A DNA stretch of 64,000 nucleotides from Crocosphaera sp. UHCC 0190 (GTDB taxonomy: Bacteria; Cyanobacteriota; Cyanobacteriia; Cyanobacteriales; Microcystaceae), in assembly GCF_034932065.1 (NCBI RefSeq), contig NZ_JAYGHP010000004.1, forward strand, positions 91,585 to 155,584. Reading direction: 5' to 3'. The notes under the pieces were generated by a model that was not told where the DNA came from, searched no databases, and saw only the letters and a list, made by a program, of their open reading frames with translations. A program made the position numbers and the translations under genes. This document shows, in pieces, positions 53,248 through 62,753 of this stretch (position 1 is its first letter; each line of letters begins with the position of its first letter).

Positions 53248-54387
53248 ATGCAGTTTATTATTGAAGCAATTAAACAATCTCCGAATCATTGTATTACTTT
53301 TGCGGATTATATGAATTTAGTTTTATATCATCCCCAAGAGGGCTATTATAGTTCTGGTCAGGTGAAAATTGGTTCCCAAGGTGACTTTTTTACTGCTGCT
53401 TCTTTGGGGTCAGATTTTGGGGAATTACTAGCCGAGCAATTTATCGAAATGGCGGATATTTTGGCAGAGAAAGAGGGATTTACTCTGGTCGAAATTGGCG
53501 CAGGTTCAGGAGTTTTAGCCGCAGATATTCTAACTTATTTGCAGAAACATTATTCTGATTTTTATGATAAATTTAATTATGTTATTATTGAAGAATCAAC
53601 GGGATTGATTGAACAACAAAAAGCCTTACTTAAAGATGTAGATAAAGTTACTTGGACATCTTGGGAAGATATTAATGATAACTCAATTATTGGCTGTATT
53701 TTTAGTAATGAATTAATTGATGCTTTTCCTGTTCATCAGATAGTCATTCAAAATCAAGTATTAAAGGAAATATATGTTACTTGGGCAGATAATCAAATTA
53801 AAGAAATTATTCAAGATTTATCAACCCCTAGATTATTAGACTATTTTAAATTAATCGAGATTGATTTTCCTAATAATACTTATCCTGAAAATTATCGAAC
53901 AGAAATCAATTTAAAGGCATTAGATTGGTTAGAAACTGTTAATAATAAACTCAACAAAGGCTATTTATTAACCATAGATTATGGCTATACTGCCCCTAAA
54001 TATTACCATCCACAACGCTATCAAGGAACATTAAAATGTTACTATAAACATCGTCATCATCATGATCCTTATCTCAATATTGGGCAACAAGATATTACGG
54101 CTCATGTGGATTTTACCGCTTTAGAAAAACAAGGAAAATTGCTAGAATTAGAAACATTAGGATTAACAGAACAAGGATTATTTTTAATGACATTAGGATT
54201 AGGGAATCGCTTATCAGAATTATCTAATGGGAACTATAGTTTACCAGAAATTTTCAAACGTCGAGATGCTTTACATCAATTAATTGATCCCACCGGGTTA
54301 GGAGGATTTAAAGTTTTAATTCAAGGAAAAAGTTTAACTGAAAAACAAAAATCCCAAACATTAAAAGGATTAAATCGACCTTTTTAA
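53248..54387 (+). CDS. MidA/NDUFAF7-family SAM-dependent methyltransferase
   Basis: A 379-residue protein. The N-terminal ITFADYMNLVLYHPQEGYYS and FFTAASLGSDFGELLAEQF are MidA/NDUFAF7 signatures; motif I is LVEIGAGSGVLAADIL, and the region IIGCIFSNELIDAFPVHQI is also diagnostic. In mitochondria the homologue methylates an arginine in a complex I subunit (NDUFS2), so a role in NDH-1 assembly is possible here; the bacterial substrate is not proven. I use ATG 53248 as the first codon of the conserved region. AT-rich codons. Confidence 0.85.
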   Translation: MQFIIEAIKQSPNHCITFADYMNLVLYHPQEGYYSSGQVKIGSQGDFFTAASLGSDFGELLAEQFIEMADILAEKEGFTLVEIGAGSGVLAADILTYLQKHYSDFYDKFNYVIIEESTGLIEQQKALLKDVDKVTWTSWEDINDNSIIGCIFSNELIDAFPVHQIVIQNQVLKEIYVTWADNQIKEIIQDLSTPRLLDYFKLIEIDFPNNTYPENYRTEINLKALDWLETVNNKLNKGYLLTIDYGYTAPKYYHPQRYQGTLKCYYKHRHHHDPYLNIGQQDITAHVDFTALEKQGKLLELETLGLTEQGLFLMTLGLGNRLSELSNGNYSLPEIFKRRDALHQLIDPTGLGGFKVLIQGKSLTEKQKSQTLKGLNRPF

Positions 54388-54443
54388 TTTGTCTAAAGTT
54401 TTATGTCGTTGCTTAAAAATAGTTTATAAATAGAACATTTTTT

Positions 54444-54464
54444 GTTGTAATATGTAGTTACAAC
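54444..54464. promoter_or_regulatory. inverted repeat upstream of DUF2092 gene
   Basis: GTTGTAA-N7-TTACAAC in the 197-bp gap 54388-54584. It looks like a dimeric-regulator operator; no specific regulator is implied. Confidence 0.3.
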
Positions 54465-54584
54465 TAGCATAGCTTTCTAAGCTCAGTACAAGTCTTGCTT
54501 TTGACAGACAGCCTAGAAGACTGTGTTACCATTTACATCTCAAGCATTTACTAATAGAAGCACTAGATAGGTTTTATTAAGATA

Positions 54585-55364
54585 ATGAAACATTTAAAAA
54601 TTGTTCTTTGTTTATTAATAACTGGTGGGAGTTTATTTTTGAGTCCCACCTTAACTGTAGCTCAACCTTCAACATCTCTCAGATTATCCACAACCGGAGT
54701 AAAAACAACAGAGGAACTTTTAAACAAAGTCTGTAATTTTCTTAAAGAGCGATCAACTTTTACGGTTGAAATAGATATTACCTATGACAATATTTTGCAA
54801 TCTGGAGAAAAAGTTCAATACAGTGCTTATCAAAAAGTTTTGGTTAATAAACCCAATCAATTGCGTTCAGATTATGTTGGTGATCAACGCAATACCAGCT
54901 TTTATTATGATGGAAAAAACTTCACCTTATTTAATCCTAATTTGAATCTTTATGGAACAAAACCTGCGCCTTCTAATCTAGATGAAGCAGTGAATAATAT
55001 TGAGGAAAAATATGGCATTACTATTCCCATGTCTAACCTATTTGTTAGTGATCCTTGTAATGCTATTAAATCAGAAATTCAAGAATCTTTATATCTGGGA
55101 TCTAGTTTAGTAAATCGTGAATCAACCTATCATATTTTGTTGGTTGGAGAAACTAGAAATATTCAACTTTGGATTAGTCAACAGGAACCATTTGTCCCGC
55201 TTAAAGCGATTATTACTTACAAAGATTTACCAGAGTCACCACAATATACAGCTATGTTTTCTAATTGGGATTTCAAGCCAGAAATCGGGTCTGATACCTT
55301 CACTTTTAGCCCATCCGAAGATACGTTTCAGATTGAATTTTTGCCTTCCGATAAAGGAAATTAA
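54585..55364 (+). CDS. DUF2092 domain secreted protein
   Basis: A 259-residue protein with a signal peptide (LCLLITGGSLFLSPTLTVAQ) and a DUF2092 domain, the outer-membrane-lipoprotein LolA/LolB-like fold: FLKERSTFTVEIDITYDNIL, VNKPNQLRSDYVGDQRNTSF, YYDGKNFTLFNPNLNLYG. The family is related in fold to LolA/RseB-type lipid-binding proteins but its ligand is unknown. It is followed after 45 nt by the Q/R-rich secreted protein, the usual two-gene arrangement, so the two probably act together in the periplasm. Confidence 0.8.
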   Translation: MKHLKIVLCLLITGGSLFLSPTLTVAQPSTSLRLSTTGVKTTEELLNKVCNFLKERSTFTVEIDITYDNILQSGEKVQYSAYQKVLVNKPNQLRSDYVGDQRNTSFYYDGKNFTLFNPNLNLYGTKPAPSNLDEAVNNIEEKYGITIPMSNLFVSDPCNAIKSEIQESLYLGSSLVNRESTYHILLVGETRNIQLWISQQEPFVPLKAIITYKDLPESPQYTAMFSNWDFKPEIGSDTFTFSPSEDTFQIEFLPSDKGN

Positions 55365-55409
55365 AAACAAATAAAAGTTGTATTTTAGCACTAACAACGA
55401 GATAAAATC

Positions 55410-56228
55410 ATGAAACGTTTTTTCCGTCAATCTTTAATTACTTTTGTGGCTATTCTATTAGCGACCAGTTTACTATCAGTAGATGCAACTTACGCCCAAC
55501 GTCGCGGAGGTGGTAGTCGTGGGGGAGGGAGTAGCTATCGCGGTGGTGGGGGTGCATCTTCTAGAGTTAATAGTAGTGTCAATTTGCAAAATCGCGGTAA
55601 TTTTAATGGGTCACGTTCCTCTGAACGTTCTATAAACTCTCAAACTCGTCAAGGAAACCAACAAACTCGACAAGGTAATATTCAACAAAACCAACAAACT
55701 CGACAAGGTAATATTCAACAGAACCAACAAACTCGTCAGGGGACTCAGCAGGAACGTCAAACAGAACGAACTGAGAGGACTAATACCCGTCAACAACAAC
55801 AGACAGAAAGAACTAATACTCGTCAAGAACAAAGTACAAACAGACAACAAAATCGACAAGATTTTATTGATGATAATTATTATAGAGGTGGCTGGTATGG
55901 AGGAGGTTATTATGTTCCTGCGGCTTGGGGGTGGGCAGGTTTAGCAACGGGTTTAGCCATTGGTGCGAGTGTTGCTTCTCCTCCTCCTTATTACGACACA
56001 GTTTATCTGGGTTCCACGTCTTATATTTATTCAGATGGCATCTATTTTGAACCCACTGGCAGTTCTTATGTCGTGGTTGCGCCCCCTACTGGTGCGGTAG
56101 TGTCCTACTTACCAGAAGGTTGTAGCCAAACTCAGGTTAATAATACTGTTTACTATAGTTGTAGTGACATTTATTATGAGCCATTCTATCAAAATGGCAG
56201 CACGGTTTATCGAGTTGTCAAATTATGA
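55410..56228 (+). CDS. Gly- and Gln/Arg-rich secreted protein with hydrophobic turn domain
   Basis: 272 residues. Signal peptide (FVAILLATSLLSVDATYAQ), a Gly/Arg segment (RRGGGSRGGGSSYRGGGG), a Gln/Arg/Thr low-complexity region (about 70-150) built from an 11-residue unit QTRQGNIQQNQ, a glycine/tyrosine membrane-like segment (GWYGGGYYVPAAWGWAGLAT), then a C-terminal domain with two cysteines and Tyr-rich strands (YLPEGCSQTQVNNTVYYSCS). The C-terminal domain resembles the DUF6515-type proteins found next to DUF2092 genes. Repeat number can vary between strains. Confidence 0.75.
   Translation: MKRFFRQSLITFVAILLATSLLSVDATYAQRRGGGSRGGGSSYRGGGGASSRVNSSVNLQNRGNFNGSRSSERSINSQTRQGNQQTRQGNIQQNQQTRQGNIQQNQQTRQGTQQERQTERTERTNTRQQQQTERTNTRQEQSTNRQQNRQDFIDDNYYRGGWYGGGYYVPAAWGWAGLATGLAIGASVASPPPYYDTVYLGSTSYIYSDGIYFEPTGSSYVVVAPPTGAVVSYLPEGCSQTQVNNTVYYSCSDIYYEPFYQNGSTVYRVVKL
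55657..55740 (+). repeat. 33-bp tandem repeat inside the Q/R-rich gene
   Basis: Unit ACCAACAAACTCGACAAGGT plus 13 nt: two full copies (55657-55689, 55690-55722) differ at one base, and a partial third runs to 55740. The unit length is a multiple of three, so copy changes keep the frame. Confidence 0.85.
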
Positions 56229-56366
56229 TTTTAACAGTATCAGAAATTAAATAAATAGAGAATCGAGAAAAGAACCCTTATAACTTCTGACTTCGAGCAA
56301 AGCGATAAAAAATCCCCACCAAAAAGGCAGGGAAAGAACAAGAGAAAAGGGCCGAACTCATAGAGT

Positions 56367-56564
56367 TTAACGACCAAGCTTTTGAGAATAGGCAACCATT
56401 CCAGCACTTACAACCTGTCCATAGGTATCTAAGCGATCTTGTTGTCCAGCACGAGTGGGAGCAAAAAATGTATCGGTTAAGCCCATTGAGGCGAACATGA
56501 TGGTAGCGGCGAGAATGATGTAGTTGCGGACGATGGTGGTGTTGTTGGTGGTGGTGGTAGACAT
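56367..56564 (-). CDS. 65-residue single-span membrane protein
   Basis: Begins MSTTTTNNTTIVRNYIILAA, has one membrane helix (YIILAATIMFASMGLTDTFF) and a polar tail (APTRAGQQDRLDTYGQVVSA). The ATG at 56564 is preceded by GAGGT 8 nt upstream and is preferred to a start 11 codons further up. No recognised family. Thr/Asn-rich soluble N-terminus and C-terminus suggest a small photosystem- or envelope-associated protein, but this is guesswork. Confidence 0.6.
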   Translation of the reverse strand: MSTTTTNNTTIVRNYIILAATIMFASMGLTDTFFAPTRAGQQDRLDTYGQVVSAGMVAYSQKLGR

Positions 56565-56773
56565 TTTCGTGACCTCGTTTCCTCTTGTTACCTTCAATAT
56601 ATGAGGTGAATAGGGGTGATGTCAGTCCCAAAACTTATGTATATTAAGGGTTTTAACCGTTCCCTTTCTCCCTTGCGAAGTGGAAATAAGTGGAACTTTT
56701 TCTAATAGACATCTCCAAAAGCCCAAATTTTACCCCGATGATACAAGGTTTTGAGGTTAATTTCTGGAGATGT

Positions 56774-57043
56774 CTAATGGGCCATAGTAAGCATCCAACT
56801 ATAAGCAACGATAAGCACGAAAACCAAGCCTATCAGAAGTTCTGCGTGAGTAGAAATCAAATTTGACCAACTTTCTCGGAAAAAATGCAGACTTTCTCGC
56901 CGTTTCTGTCCCAGTTGTTTCATTAACCTTTCAACTTCTCTATCAACTTCCTCTATAGATATTTGACCTTGCTTGTAACGAGATTCGATCTGGTCTAACT
57001 GTTGCCAATATTCTTGGGTTGCTTCAAAAAGGTTAGGAAACAT
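56774..57043 (-). CDS. small coiled-coil protein with C-terminal membrane anchor
   Basis: 89 residues from ATG 57043 (MFPNLFEATQEYWQQLDQIE), with a charged coiled coil (RYKQGQISIEEVDREVERLM, KQLGQKRRESLHFF) and one C-terminal helix (ELLIGLVFVLIVAYSWMLTM). It is tail-anchored with an N-in topology. I do not recognise the family; small cyanobacterial proteins of this layout are common. The stretch 57044-57459 upstream holds only a palindrome. Confidence 0.6.
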   Translation of the reverse strand: MFPNLFEATQEYWQQLDQIESRYKQGQISIEEVDREVERLMKQLGQKRRESLHFFRESWSNLISTHAELLIGLVFVLIVAYSWMLTMAH

Positions 57044-57197
57044 AGTTGATAAGGGGTAGGGTAATCTCAAAAAAGACTGATGAACTGTAACGTTGTGTTA
57101 ACTTGATCATAAGAAAAGTTACAAAAGTTCACAATGAGGGTAATCCGTACCTGATACCAAATCCGGTTATGATAGGCCATGGTCAAAAGTCCCAGAA

Positions 57198-57225
57198 GTA
57201 GGCTCAATTCATGAATTGAGCCTAC
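57198..57225. repeat. 28-nt perfect GTAGG palindrome
   Basis: GTAGGCTCAATTCA/TGAATTGAGCCTAC. Its outer stem base pairs differ from the GTAGGGG copies and yet remain perfectly paired. Located in a 416-bp gene-free stretch. Confidence 0.75.
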
Positions 57226-57459
57226 GGATATGATTGTAAAAAAAACCAGTCCAAGGAATTAACTTGAACTGGGGTTTAGGAGTAGCCAATGAAGGGTGAA
57301 AAGATCAATTCAACGGCTTACCCTGTATACGGAGACACTTTTATTTTGCGTAGCTAGAAGGGCGACGCTTCAAAACTTAACAGACTGGCTTTACTCACGA
57401 ATGTTTGATCATCCTGGCAATCATGACCAGAGATGATTAAACTTTGTTCCCATGCAACA

Positions 57460-57681
57460 TTAAAATTCTGAATCAGAGTCTCGATATTCATCATCTTTCA
57501 ATTTCCGTTGTTGTTGAATTGATTCCTGAAACGCACCAATCACAAACCCTAATGCTGCACCACCAATGAGAAAAATGGTTTTCCTTTGTTCTCTTTGGGC
57601 TATTTTTGTCAGAGCTAAACCAAACATTGCACCAATAAGTGCGGTCATAATGCCAGCAAAAATAACTTTTCTAATATTCAT
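57460..57681 (-). CDS. small two-span membrane protein
   Basis: A 73-residue protein: first helix VIFAGIMTALIGAMFGLALT, a basic loop KIAQREQRK, second helix TIFLIGGAALGFVIGAFQE, then an acidic tail ending RDSDSEF. Both termini are cytoplasmic by the positive-inside rule. It follows the 30-residue protein and RND pump on the same strand, with a short gap, so it may share their transcript. Family unknown. Confidence 0.65.
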   Translation of the reverse strand: MNIRKVIFAGIMTALIGAMFGLALTKIAQREQRKTIFLIGGAALGFVIGAFQESIQQQRKLKDDEYRDSDSEF

Positions 57682-57726
57682 AATTGTTGACTTGAAAAAT
57701 TTCTTAATTGATGTTTTATCATCTAT

Positions 57727-57819
57727 TTACATAAACACAAAAGAATAAATTAACAACAAAATTGTGCTGACAAACAGTAGATGATTCATCCAATCATTAA
57801 ACGTCCATTTTTTAAACAT
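57727..57819 (-). CDS. 30-residue single-span membrane protein
   Basis: Translated from the minus strand: MFKKWTFNDWMNHLLFVSTI, LLLIYSFVFM, stop. AAGGAG lies 12 nt before the ATG and the residues from 13 on make one membrane helix. It sits 91 nt after the RND pump gene and 45 nt before the next membrane protein on the same strand. Small size makes chance possible, but ribosome site, frame and hydrophobic pattern agree. Confidence 0.5.
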   Translation of the reverse strand: MFKKWTFNDWMNHLLFVSTILLLIYSFVFM

Positions 57820-57910
57820 TTTAGTTATTTACTCCTTAATTAAATGGTTGTTTGATTGAAGTTTTGATGTAGAGACGTTATCCATAACATTTCTACCGAT
57901 GATAATTTAT

Positions 57911-60900
57911 TTACTCATGTTCAGAAGATGTCCTAAAAATCGGGGTGGGTTCTTCTTCTTCTTGGGGTTGAGTCGGAGGGATTTTTTTCCCTTTTCCTCC
58001 CCCACCTCCTGGAGATGTGGGCGGTTTTTGACCTCCTTCAAGAATATATTTTTCAAAGTTTTTAATCACAATATAAAGAATAGGAACTAACACCAAACTT
58101 AACACCGTTGCTAAGGCCAAACCCCCAAAAATTGCCGTTCCCAAAGACCAACGACTGACTGCCCCCACACTCGAAGCACTTAATAGGGGAGCAAACCCCA
58201 CCAAAGAAGAAACTGCCGTCATCAAAATGGGGCGTAACCGTTGTTCAGCCGCCGTAATGGCTCCTTGGCTAATACTCATGCCTAAATCACGAGCTTGGTT
58301 AGCAAATTCCACGATTAGAATGGCATTTTTAGCCGCTAAACCAATCAACATCACCAACGCCACCTGAGCATACATATTATTATTTAAAATGGGCCAGATG
58401 CCGTTTCCAGGGTTAAAAGGAGCAGTTTGCACAAAAGCCACCCGTAACCAAATCATGCCCAACGCGCCCAAAATAGCCAAGGGAACCGTCAATAAGATGA
58501 TGATGGGGTCAATATAGCTTTCATACTGAGCAGCTAAGACCAAAAACACCATGACAAATGCTAAACCAAACACGATAGGGGCAGCCCCCGCAGAGCTTTT
58601 TTCCTCTGCTGCGGTGTTAGTCCATTCATAACCAAACCCTGGTTGTAAGGTTTCCCTGGCTACTTCTTCCATCACTTTGATCACCTGTCCTGAACTATAA
58701 CCAGGAGCAGGAGAGGCAATTAATTTAATCGCCGGATAGGTTTTAAAACGGGTCAAAATGGGGGGATAGGTAATTCTTTCAGGGGTAACTAAATTACTTA
58801 ATTGTACAATTTCCCCATTGCGCGATCGCACATACAAACGGCCAATATCATCAGGGTTGGCCCGATTTTCTGCTTTTGCTTGAGCATAGACCCGATAGAG
58901 ACGACCTTCAAACACAAATTGATTGACATAATTAGAACCAATATAGGTTTGTAGGGTTCTTAAAATATCTTGAATGTCAATATTTTGGGCTTTGGCCTGT
59001 TCCCGATCAATAGACATAGTGATCAAAGGACTATTAAAGGTAAACGTGGTAAAAGTTCGCCCAATTTCTGGTCTTTGATTCGCTGCCGCCATCACTCGTT
59101 GAGTATTATCAATTAAAGCATCCATGCCCTTTAATTGACGATCTTGGATAAAAATTTCTGAGCCATCAAAACTACTTAAACCATCAACTGGGGGCGCATT
59201 TGTAGCAAAAACCCTTGCTCCTGAGACTTGTTGAGCAAAGGCCCGATTAAGATTTTGAATAATACCAAAGGCTGATTTTTGGGGGCCGGGGCGTTCTTCC
59301 CAAGGTCTTAATTTAATAAAGGTCAGAGATTTATTAGCATTTCTTCCTTCAAAGGAAAATCCGGTCAAGCTGATCACATGATCTAAAACTTGATCAGCAT
59401 TTTCCATGTTTTGAATAATCTTAGTCGTTTGCTGATCAATATCATAGGTATAGTTGAGGGAAACTCCAGGAGGTGCTTCCGTAATGCCGAAAAAATAGCC
59501 TTGATCTTCGGCCGGAATAAAACCTGATGCCATCGTTGTATAAATCCACCAAGTCGCAATTAATCCCCCAATAAACGCCGCCATGATGATAATTTTGATA
59601 TGGGTAAGGAAGGAAATAAAGCGACGATACCCTTCCCGAATTAAATCAAACCCTCGGTTAAACCAGCGAAAAAACAGGGCTAAGGGGCCATGTTGTTCTT
59701 CCGGTGGCCCTAATAAAATAGCCGCCATAGTAGGGGAGAAAGTTAGGGCGTTGAAGGTAGAAAAGATAACCGCAAAGATGATGGTTAAAGCAAACTGACG
59801 GTACACAATACCTGTTGTCCCTGGAAAGAAACAAACAGGAATAAATACGGCCATCAACACCACCGAGGTCGAAATTGTTGCCCCAAATAATTCATCCATG
59901 GAGTCCATCGCTGCTTGCATGGGGCGCATTCCTTGGGCCAACTTACTCGAAACCGCTTCCACAATTACGATCCCATCATCCACCACTAACCCTGTCGCTA
60001 ACACACAAGCAAACAGACTTAACTGGTTGAGGGTGAACCCAAAGGCATTTAAACCGATCATTGCCCCTACTAACGCAACAGGAATAGCAATACCAGGAAT
60101 AACGGTGGTACGCCAATCTTGAAGAAAGACAAAGATCACCAGCACAACTAAAGCGATCGCCTGAATTAAGGTAATGCTTAAATCATTAAGAGACGCATTG
60201 ACAAATAATGTATTATCTAACCCAATAACCACCTTTAACCCAGGGGGAAAATTCGGTTCTAACTCAGCCATTTTGGTCTTGGCAGCTTCAGCAGTTTCTA
60301 AGGCATTACTTCCGGGTAATTGATAGATTAAAAAAGACACCCCTGGAGAACCATCTACATTCACTAAGGTGTCATAGTTTTCCATACCCAGTTCAGCATA
60401 GCCTACATCCCTAATGCGGATTAAGGTGCCATTTTCCCCTACTTTGACCACCATATCTTCCGCTTCATCAACGGTGGTAAATCGTCCCGCAACCCGCAAA
60501 GGTAATTCAAACTGTTGGTCTTTTGGAGCGGGTTGTTGCCCAATTCTGCCGATTCCTACCTCAAAATTCTGTTCATTAATCGTCCCTACCACATCTAACG
60601 CCGTGAGTCCTCTGGCCGCTAATTTATCGGGGTCAAGCCAAATTCTCATGGCATAGTTAGCACCCCCAAAAAGAGTAACGGAACCCACCCCTGGCAACCC
60701 TTTCATCTCATTCCAGATGTAGCGATCGACATAGTTATAGAGAAATGTTGTATCATAAATGGGTTTACCATCGGGGCCATTTTCGGCATAAAACCCATAA
60801 ACCAGGGTTAAACTGGGAGATTGAGTATTGGTTCTGATCCCTGCTTGGTTAACCACCGAGGGTAAAGTAGATTGGGCTTGGGAAACTCGGTTTTGGACAA

Positions 60901-61228
60901 GTACCTGCGCCGTATTCCGATCAATTTCTGTCGGAAAGGTGACGTTAACGGAAACATTCCCCGTATTATCGGTAAAAGAGTCAATCCATCTAACTTGTTC
61001 GGTTCCGTTGATTTCCCGTTCTAACACAGTGGTAACGTTATCTTCAGTCGTTTTGGCATCTGCCCCAATATAATTGGCCGTTACCGCTACCTTTTTCGGT
61101 GCAATTTCCGGCAACTTATCCAATGGTAACAGGGCCATAGATATAGTTCCCAAAAGCACAATCACAATGGTGCAGACGGTACTTAAAACTGGTCTTTTAA
61201 TAAAGGCGTTTGATAAGGAAAGTAACAT
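57911..61228 (-). CDS. RND efflux permease (HAE1/AcrB family)
   Basis: A 1105-residue inner-membrane pump. The first helix (RPVLSTVCTIVIVLLGTISM), two large periplasmic loops, and the proton-relay motif LVVDDGIVIVEAVSS in TM4 identify the HAE1 group. TM10-12 lie at the end (VALVMLIGLAAKNAILIVEF). It exports hydrophobic compounds with a periplasmic adaptor and outer-membrane channel, neither of which is encoded next to it. The tail after about residue 1070 is a Pro/Gly/Glu-rich cytoplasmic extension (GGGGGKGKKIPPTQPQ). GIVIVE replaces the common AIVVVE. Confidence 0.9.
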   Translation of the reverse strand: MLLSLSNAFIKRPVLSTVCTIVIVLLGTISMALLPLDKLPEIAPKKVAVTANYIGADAKTTEDNVTTVLEREINGTEQVRWIDSFTDNTGNVSVNVTFPTEIDRNTAQVLVQNRVSQAQSTLPSVVNQAGIRTNTQSPSLTLVYGFYAENGPDGKPIYDTTFLYNYVDRYIWNEMKGLPGVGSVTLFGGANYAMRIWLDPDKLAARGLTALDVVGTINEQNFEVGIGRIGQQPAPKDQQFELPLRVAGRFTTVDEAEDMVVKVGENGTLIRIRDVGYAELGMENYDTLVNVDGSPGVSFLIYQLPGSNALETAEAAKTKMAELEPNFPPGLKVVIGLDNTLFVNASLNDLSITLIQAIALVVLVIFVFLQDWRTTVIPGIAIPVALVGAMIGLNAFGFTLNQLSLFACVLATGLVVDDGIVIVEAVSSKLAQGMRPMQAAMDSMDELFGATISTSVVLMAVFIPVCFFPGTTGIVYRQFALTIIFAVIFSTFNALTFSPTMAAILLGPPEEQHGPLALFFRWFNRGFDLIREGYRRFISFLTHIKIIIMAAFIGGLIATWWIYTTMASGFIPAEDQGYFFGITEAPPGVSLNYTYDIDQQTTKIIQNMENADQVLDHVISLTGFSFEGRNANKSLTFIKLRPWEERPGPQKSAFGIIQNLNRAFAQQVSGARVFATNAPPVDGLSSFDGSEIFIQDRQLKGMDALIDNTQRVMAAANQRPEIGRTFTTFTFNSPLITMSIDREQAKAQNIDIQDILRTLQTYIGSNYVNQFVFEGRLYRVYAQAKAENRANPDDIGRLYVRSRNGEIVQLSNLVTPERITYPPILTRFKTYPAIKLIASPAPGYSSGQVIKVMEEVARETLQPGFGYEWTNTAAEEKSSAGAAPIVFGLAFVMVFLVLAAQYESYIDPIIILLTVPLAILGALGMIWLRVAFVQTAPFNPGNGIWPILNNNMYAQVALVMLIGLAAKNAILIVEFANQARDLGMSISQGAITAAEQRLRPILMTAVSSLVGFAPLLSASSVGAVSRWSLGTAIFGGLALATVLSLVLVPILYIVIKNFEKYILEGGQKPPTSPGGGGGKGKKIPPTQPQEEEEPTPIFRTSSEHE

Positions 61229-61629
61229 AAATCCTTGATCGCTGAAGGACTGGCGAAAAACTAATTTTAGTATGATTGTAGGAGATAATCTGAATAATTA
61301 TCCCAATTAAGGTAAGAAATATATAAAAATTACTCCCTCCCTCCCAGCTTGTCCCGAAGTTAATACCAATAGATTACCAAACCCCAACAAGCTATTTATT
61401 TCTCTTGGTTTCCACTTTTTTCCTGTAACGTTCTCTTAATTAGTCCCAAGATTTCCCTTATTTATGGGACTGACATCCTCAAGTTTCCAAGCTAAATTGA
61501 TATTAAGGGCAAAACGCAGATAAACACGATAACCGTACTGTCTTCGGCTAACACCTGCCTCTACAAGTTATCTTCAGATGCGGTGTGTTGGGTGTGAGGG
61601 GTCATTGTTTTTGGGGAGAAGTCGTTATT
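61229..61629. other. gene-free spacer with decayed palindromes
   Basis: 401 bp. 61278-61304 is an imperfect palindrome of the GTAGG family (GTAGGAGATAATC ... ATTATCCC). 61622-61646 (GAAGTCGTTA/TTTTAACGATTTC) is a hairpin at the stop of the next gene. Nothing coding is recognisable. Confidence 0.45.
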
Positions 61630-62703
61630 TTAACGATTTCTCTTTCTCGCTAAAAGAAGATCTTGAATCCAACGTTCAACGCGATCGCCCATAGCGGTTA
61701 AAGAAAATTCATCTTCTGCCTGAAGACGACAAGTTTGACGGTTAATCTCATCTAAACGGGGAATCTTGGCCACTAAGTCGGTAATACTATCTGGTTCAAT
61801 CAAAAATCCTGTTTTTCCATCTTGAATAATTTCTGCGGGGCCACCTCGTCGATAAGCAAGAACAGGAACCCCACAGGCTAAGGCTTCAATTACTACCTTA
61901 CCAAAAGCCTCTACCCATTTTTGGGTCATCAACATCCCCTTACAACTACCTAACGCTTCCTGTAAGGCTGGTTGAGGGAGAAAGCCTAAGTATTCTACAT
62001 CAGCATCGGGATATTTATTACAGATAGCTTGCCAATAGTCAGGATCTTGCATCATCCCCATCACTTTCAAGGGCATTTTAACCTGTTGGGCGGCAGCGAT
62101 CGCATCTTCTAAGCCTTTTTCGGGAGAAATTCTCGACACCCAAGCCAATTGATTTTTGGCAGTCGGAGAAAAGCGATAAGACTCTACGTCAATGGCATTG
62201 GATAAGAGGCGCACATTCTTTAAGCCAAATGTCTCGATTTGGGCTTGAGTATAAAAAGCCACCTGTAGAGGATATTCATGAGCAATTTTAATCACCGCCT
62301 CATCCATAAATCGAGAAATCGAACTCATGACAATAATATGAGCCACGGGACATTGAAAAAAGGGAGTCAGATAGAGGGGAAGCCAATCGTAGGCAAAATT
62401 AAGAATCAAATCATAGCGATTTTGTTGCGATCGCGCATATTCCCACATATTAGCCAAGAGGGAATTGGGGGGCAAAATTATGGGGCTGTCTCGATCTTGG
62501 GTTTGGGCGGGAATTTGTACGTTACCTTCAATTTCAATCACGGGAATGTCTGGCAATTTAGATCCCGCAGCGGCCATTACTTCGACTTCATAACCCCGCC
62601 GTCGCAATGCCGTGGCAATATTATATAAGGTGAGTTCTGCCCCTCCACCAAAACCAGACCCCAAAAAGCCCACTGAGGTAGCCGCAAACAGAATTTTAAG
62701 CAT
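61630..62703 (-). CDS. glycosyltransferase, GT4 family
   Basis: A 357-residue GT-B enzyme. The N-terminus (MLKILFAATSVGFLGSGFGG then GAELTLYNIATALRRRGYEV) is the GT4 glycine-rich start; the donor domain has LAWVSRISPEKGLEDAIAAA and the EX7E region VEAFGKVVIEALACGVPVLA followed by GGPAEIIQDGKTGFLI. Probably sugar transfer in envelope polysaccharide synthesis; donor unknown. An SDR gene lies 50 bp upstream on the same strand, so a short operon is likely. Confidence 0.87.
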   Translation of the reverse strand: MLKILFAATSVGFLGSGFGGGAELTLYNIATALRRRGYEVEVMAAAGSKLPDIPVIEIEGNVQIPAQTQDRDSPIILPPNSLLANMWEYARSQQNRYDLILNFAYDWLPLYLTPFFQCPVAHIIVMSSISRFMDEAVIKIAHEYPLQVAFYTQAQIETFGLKNVRLLSNAIDVESYRFSPTAKNQLAWVSRISPEKGLEDAIAAAQQVKMPLKVMGMMQDPDYWQAICNKYPDADVEYLGFLPQPALQEALGSCKGMLMTQKWVEAFGKVVIEALACGVPVLAYRRGGPAEIIQDGKTGFLIEPDSITDLVAKIPRLDEINRQTCRLQAEDEFSLTAMGDRVERWIQDLLLARKRNR

Positions 62704-62753
62704 AATTTCAAGATTAACCTAGAAAATTCAGAAAAATGACGATTGCTCCCCCC

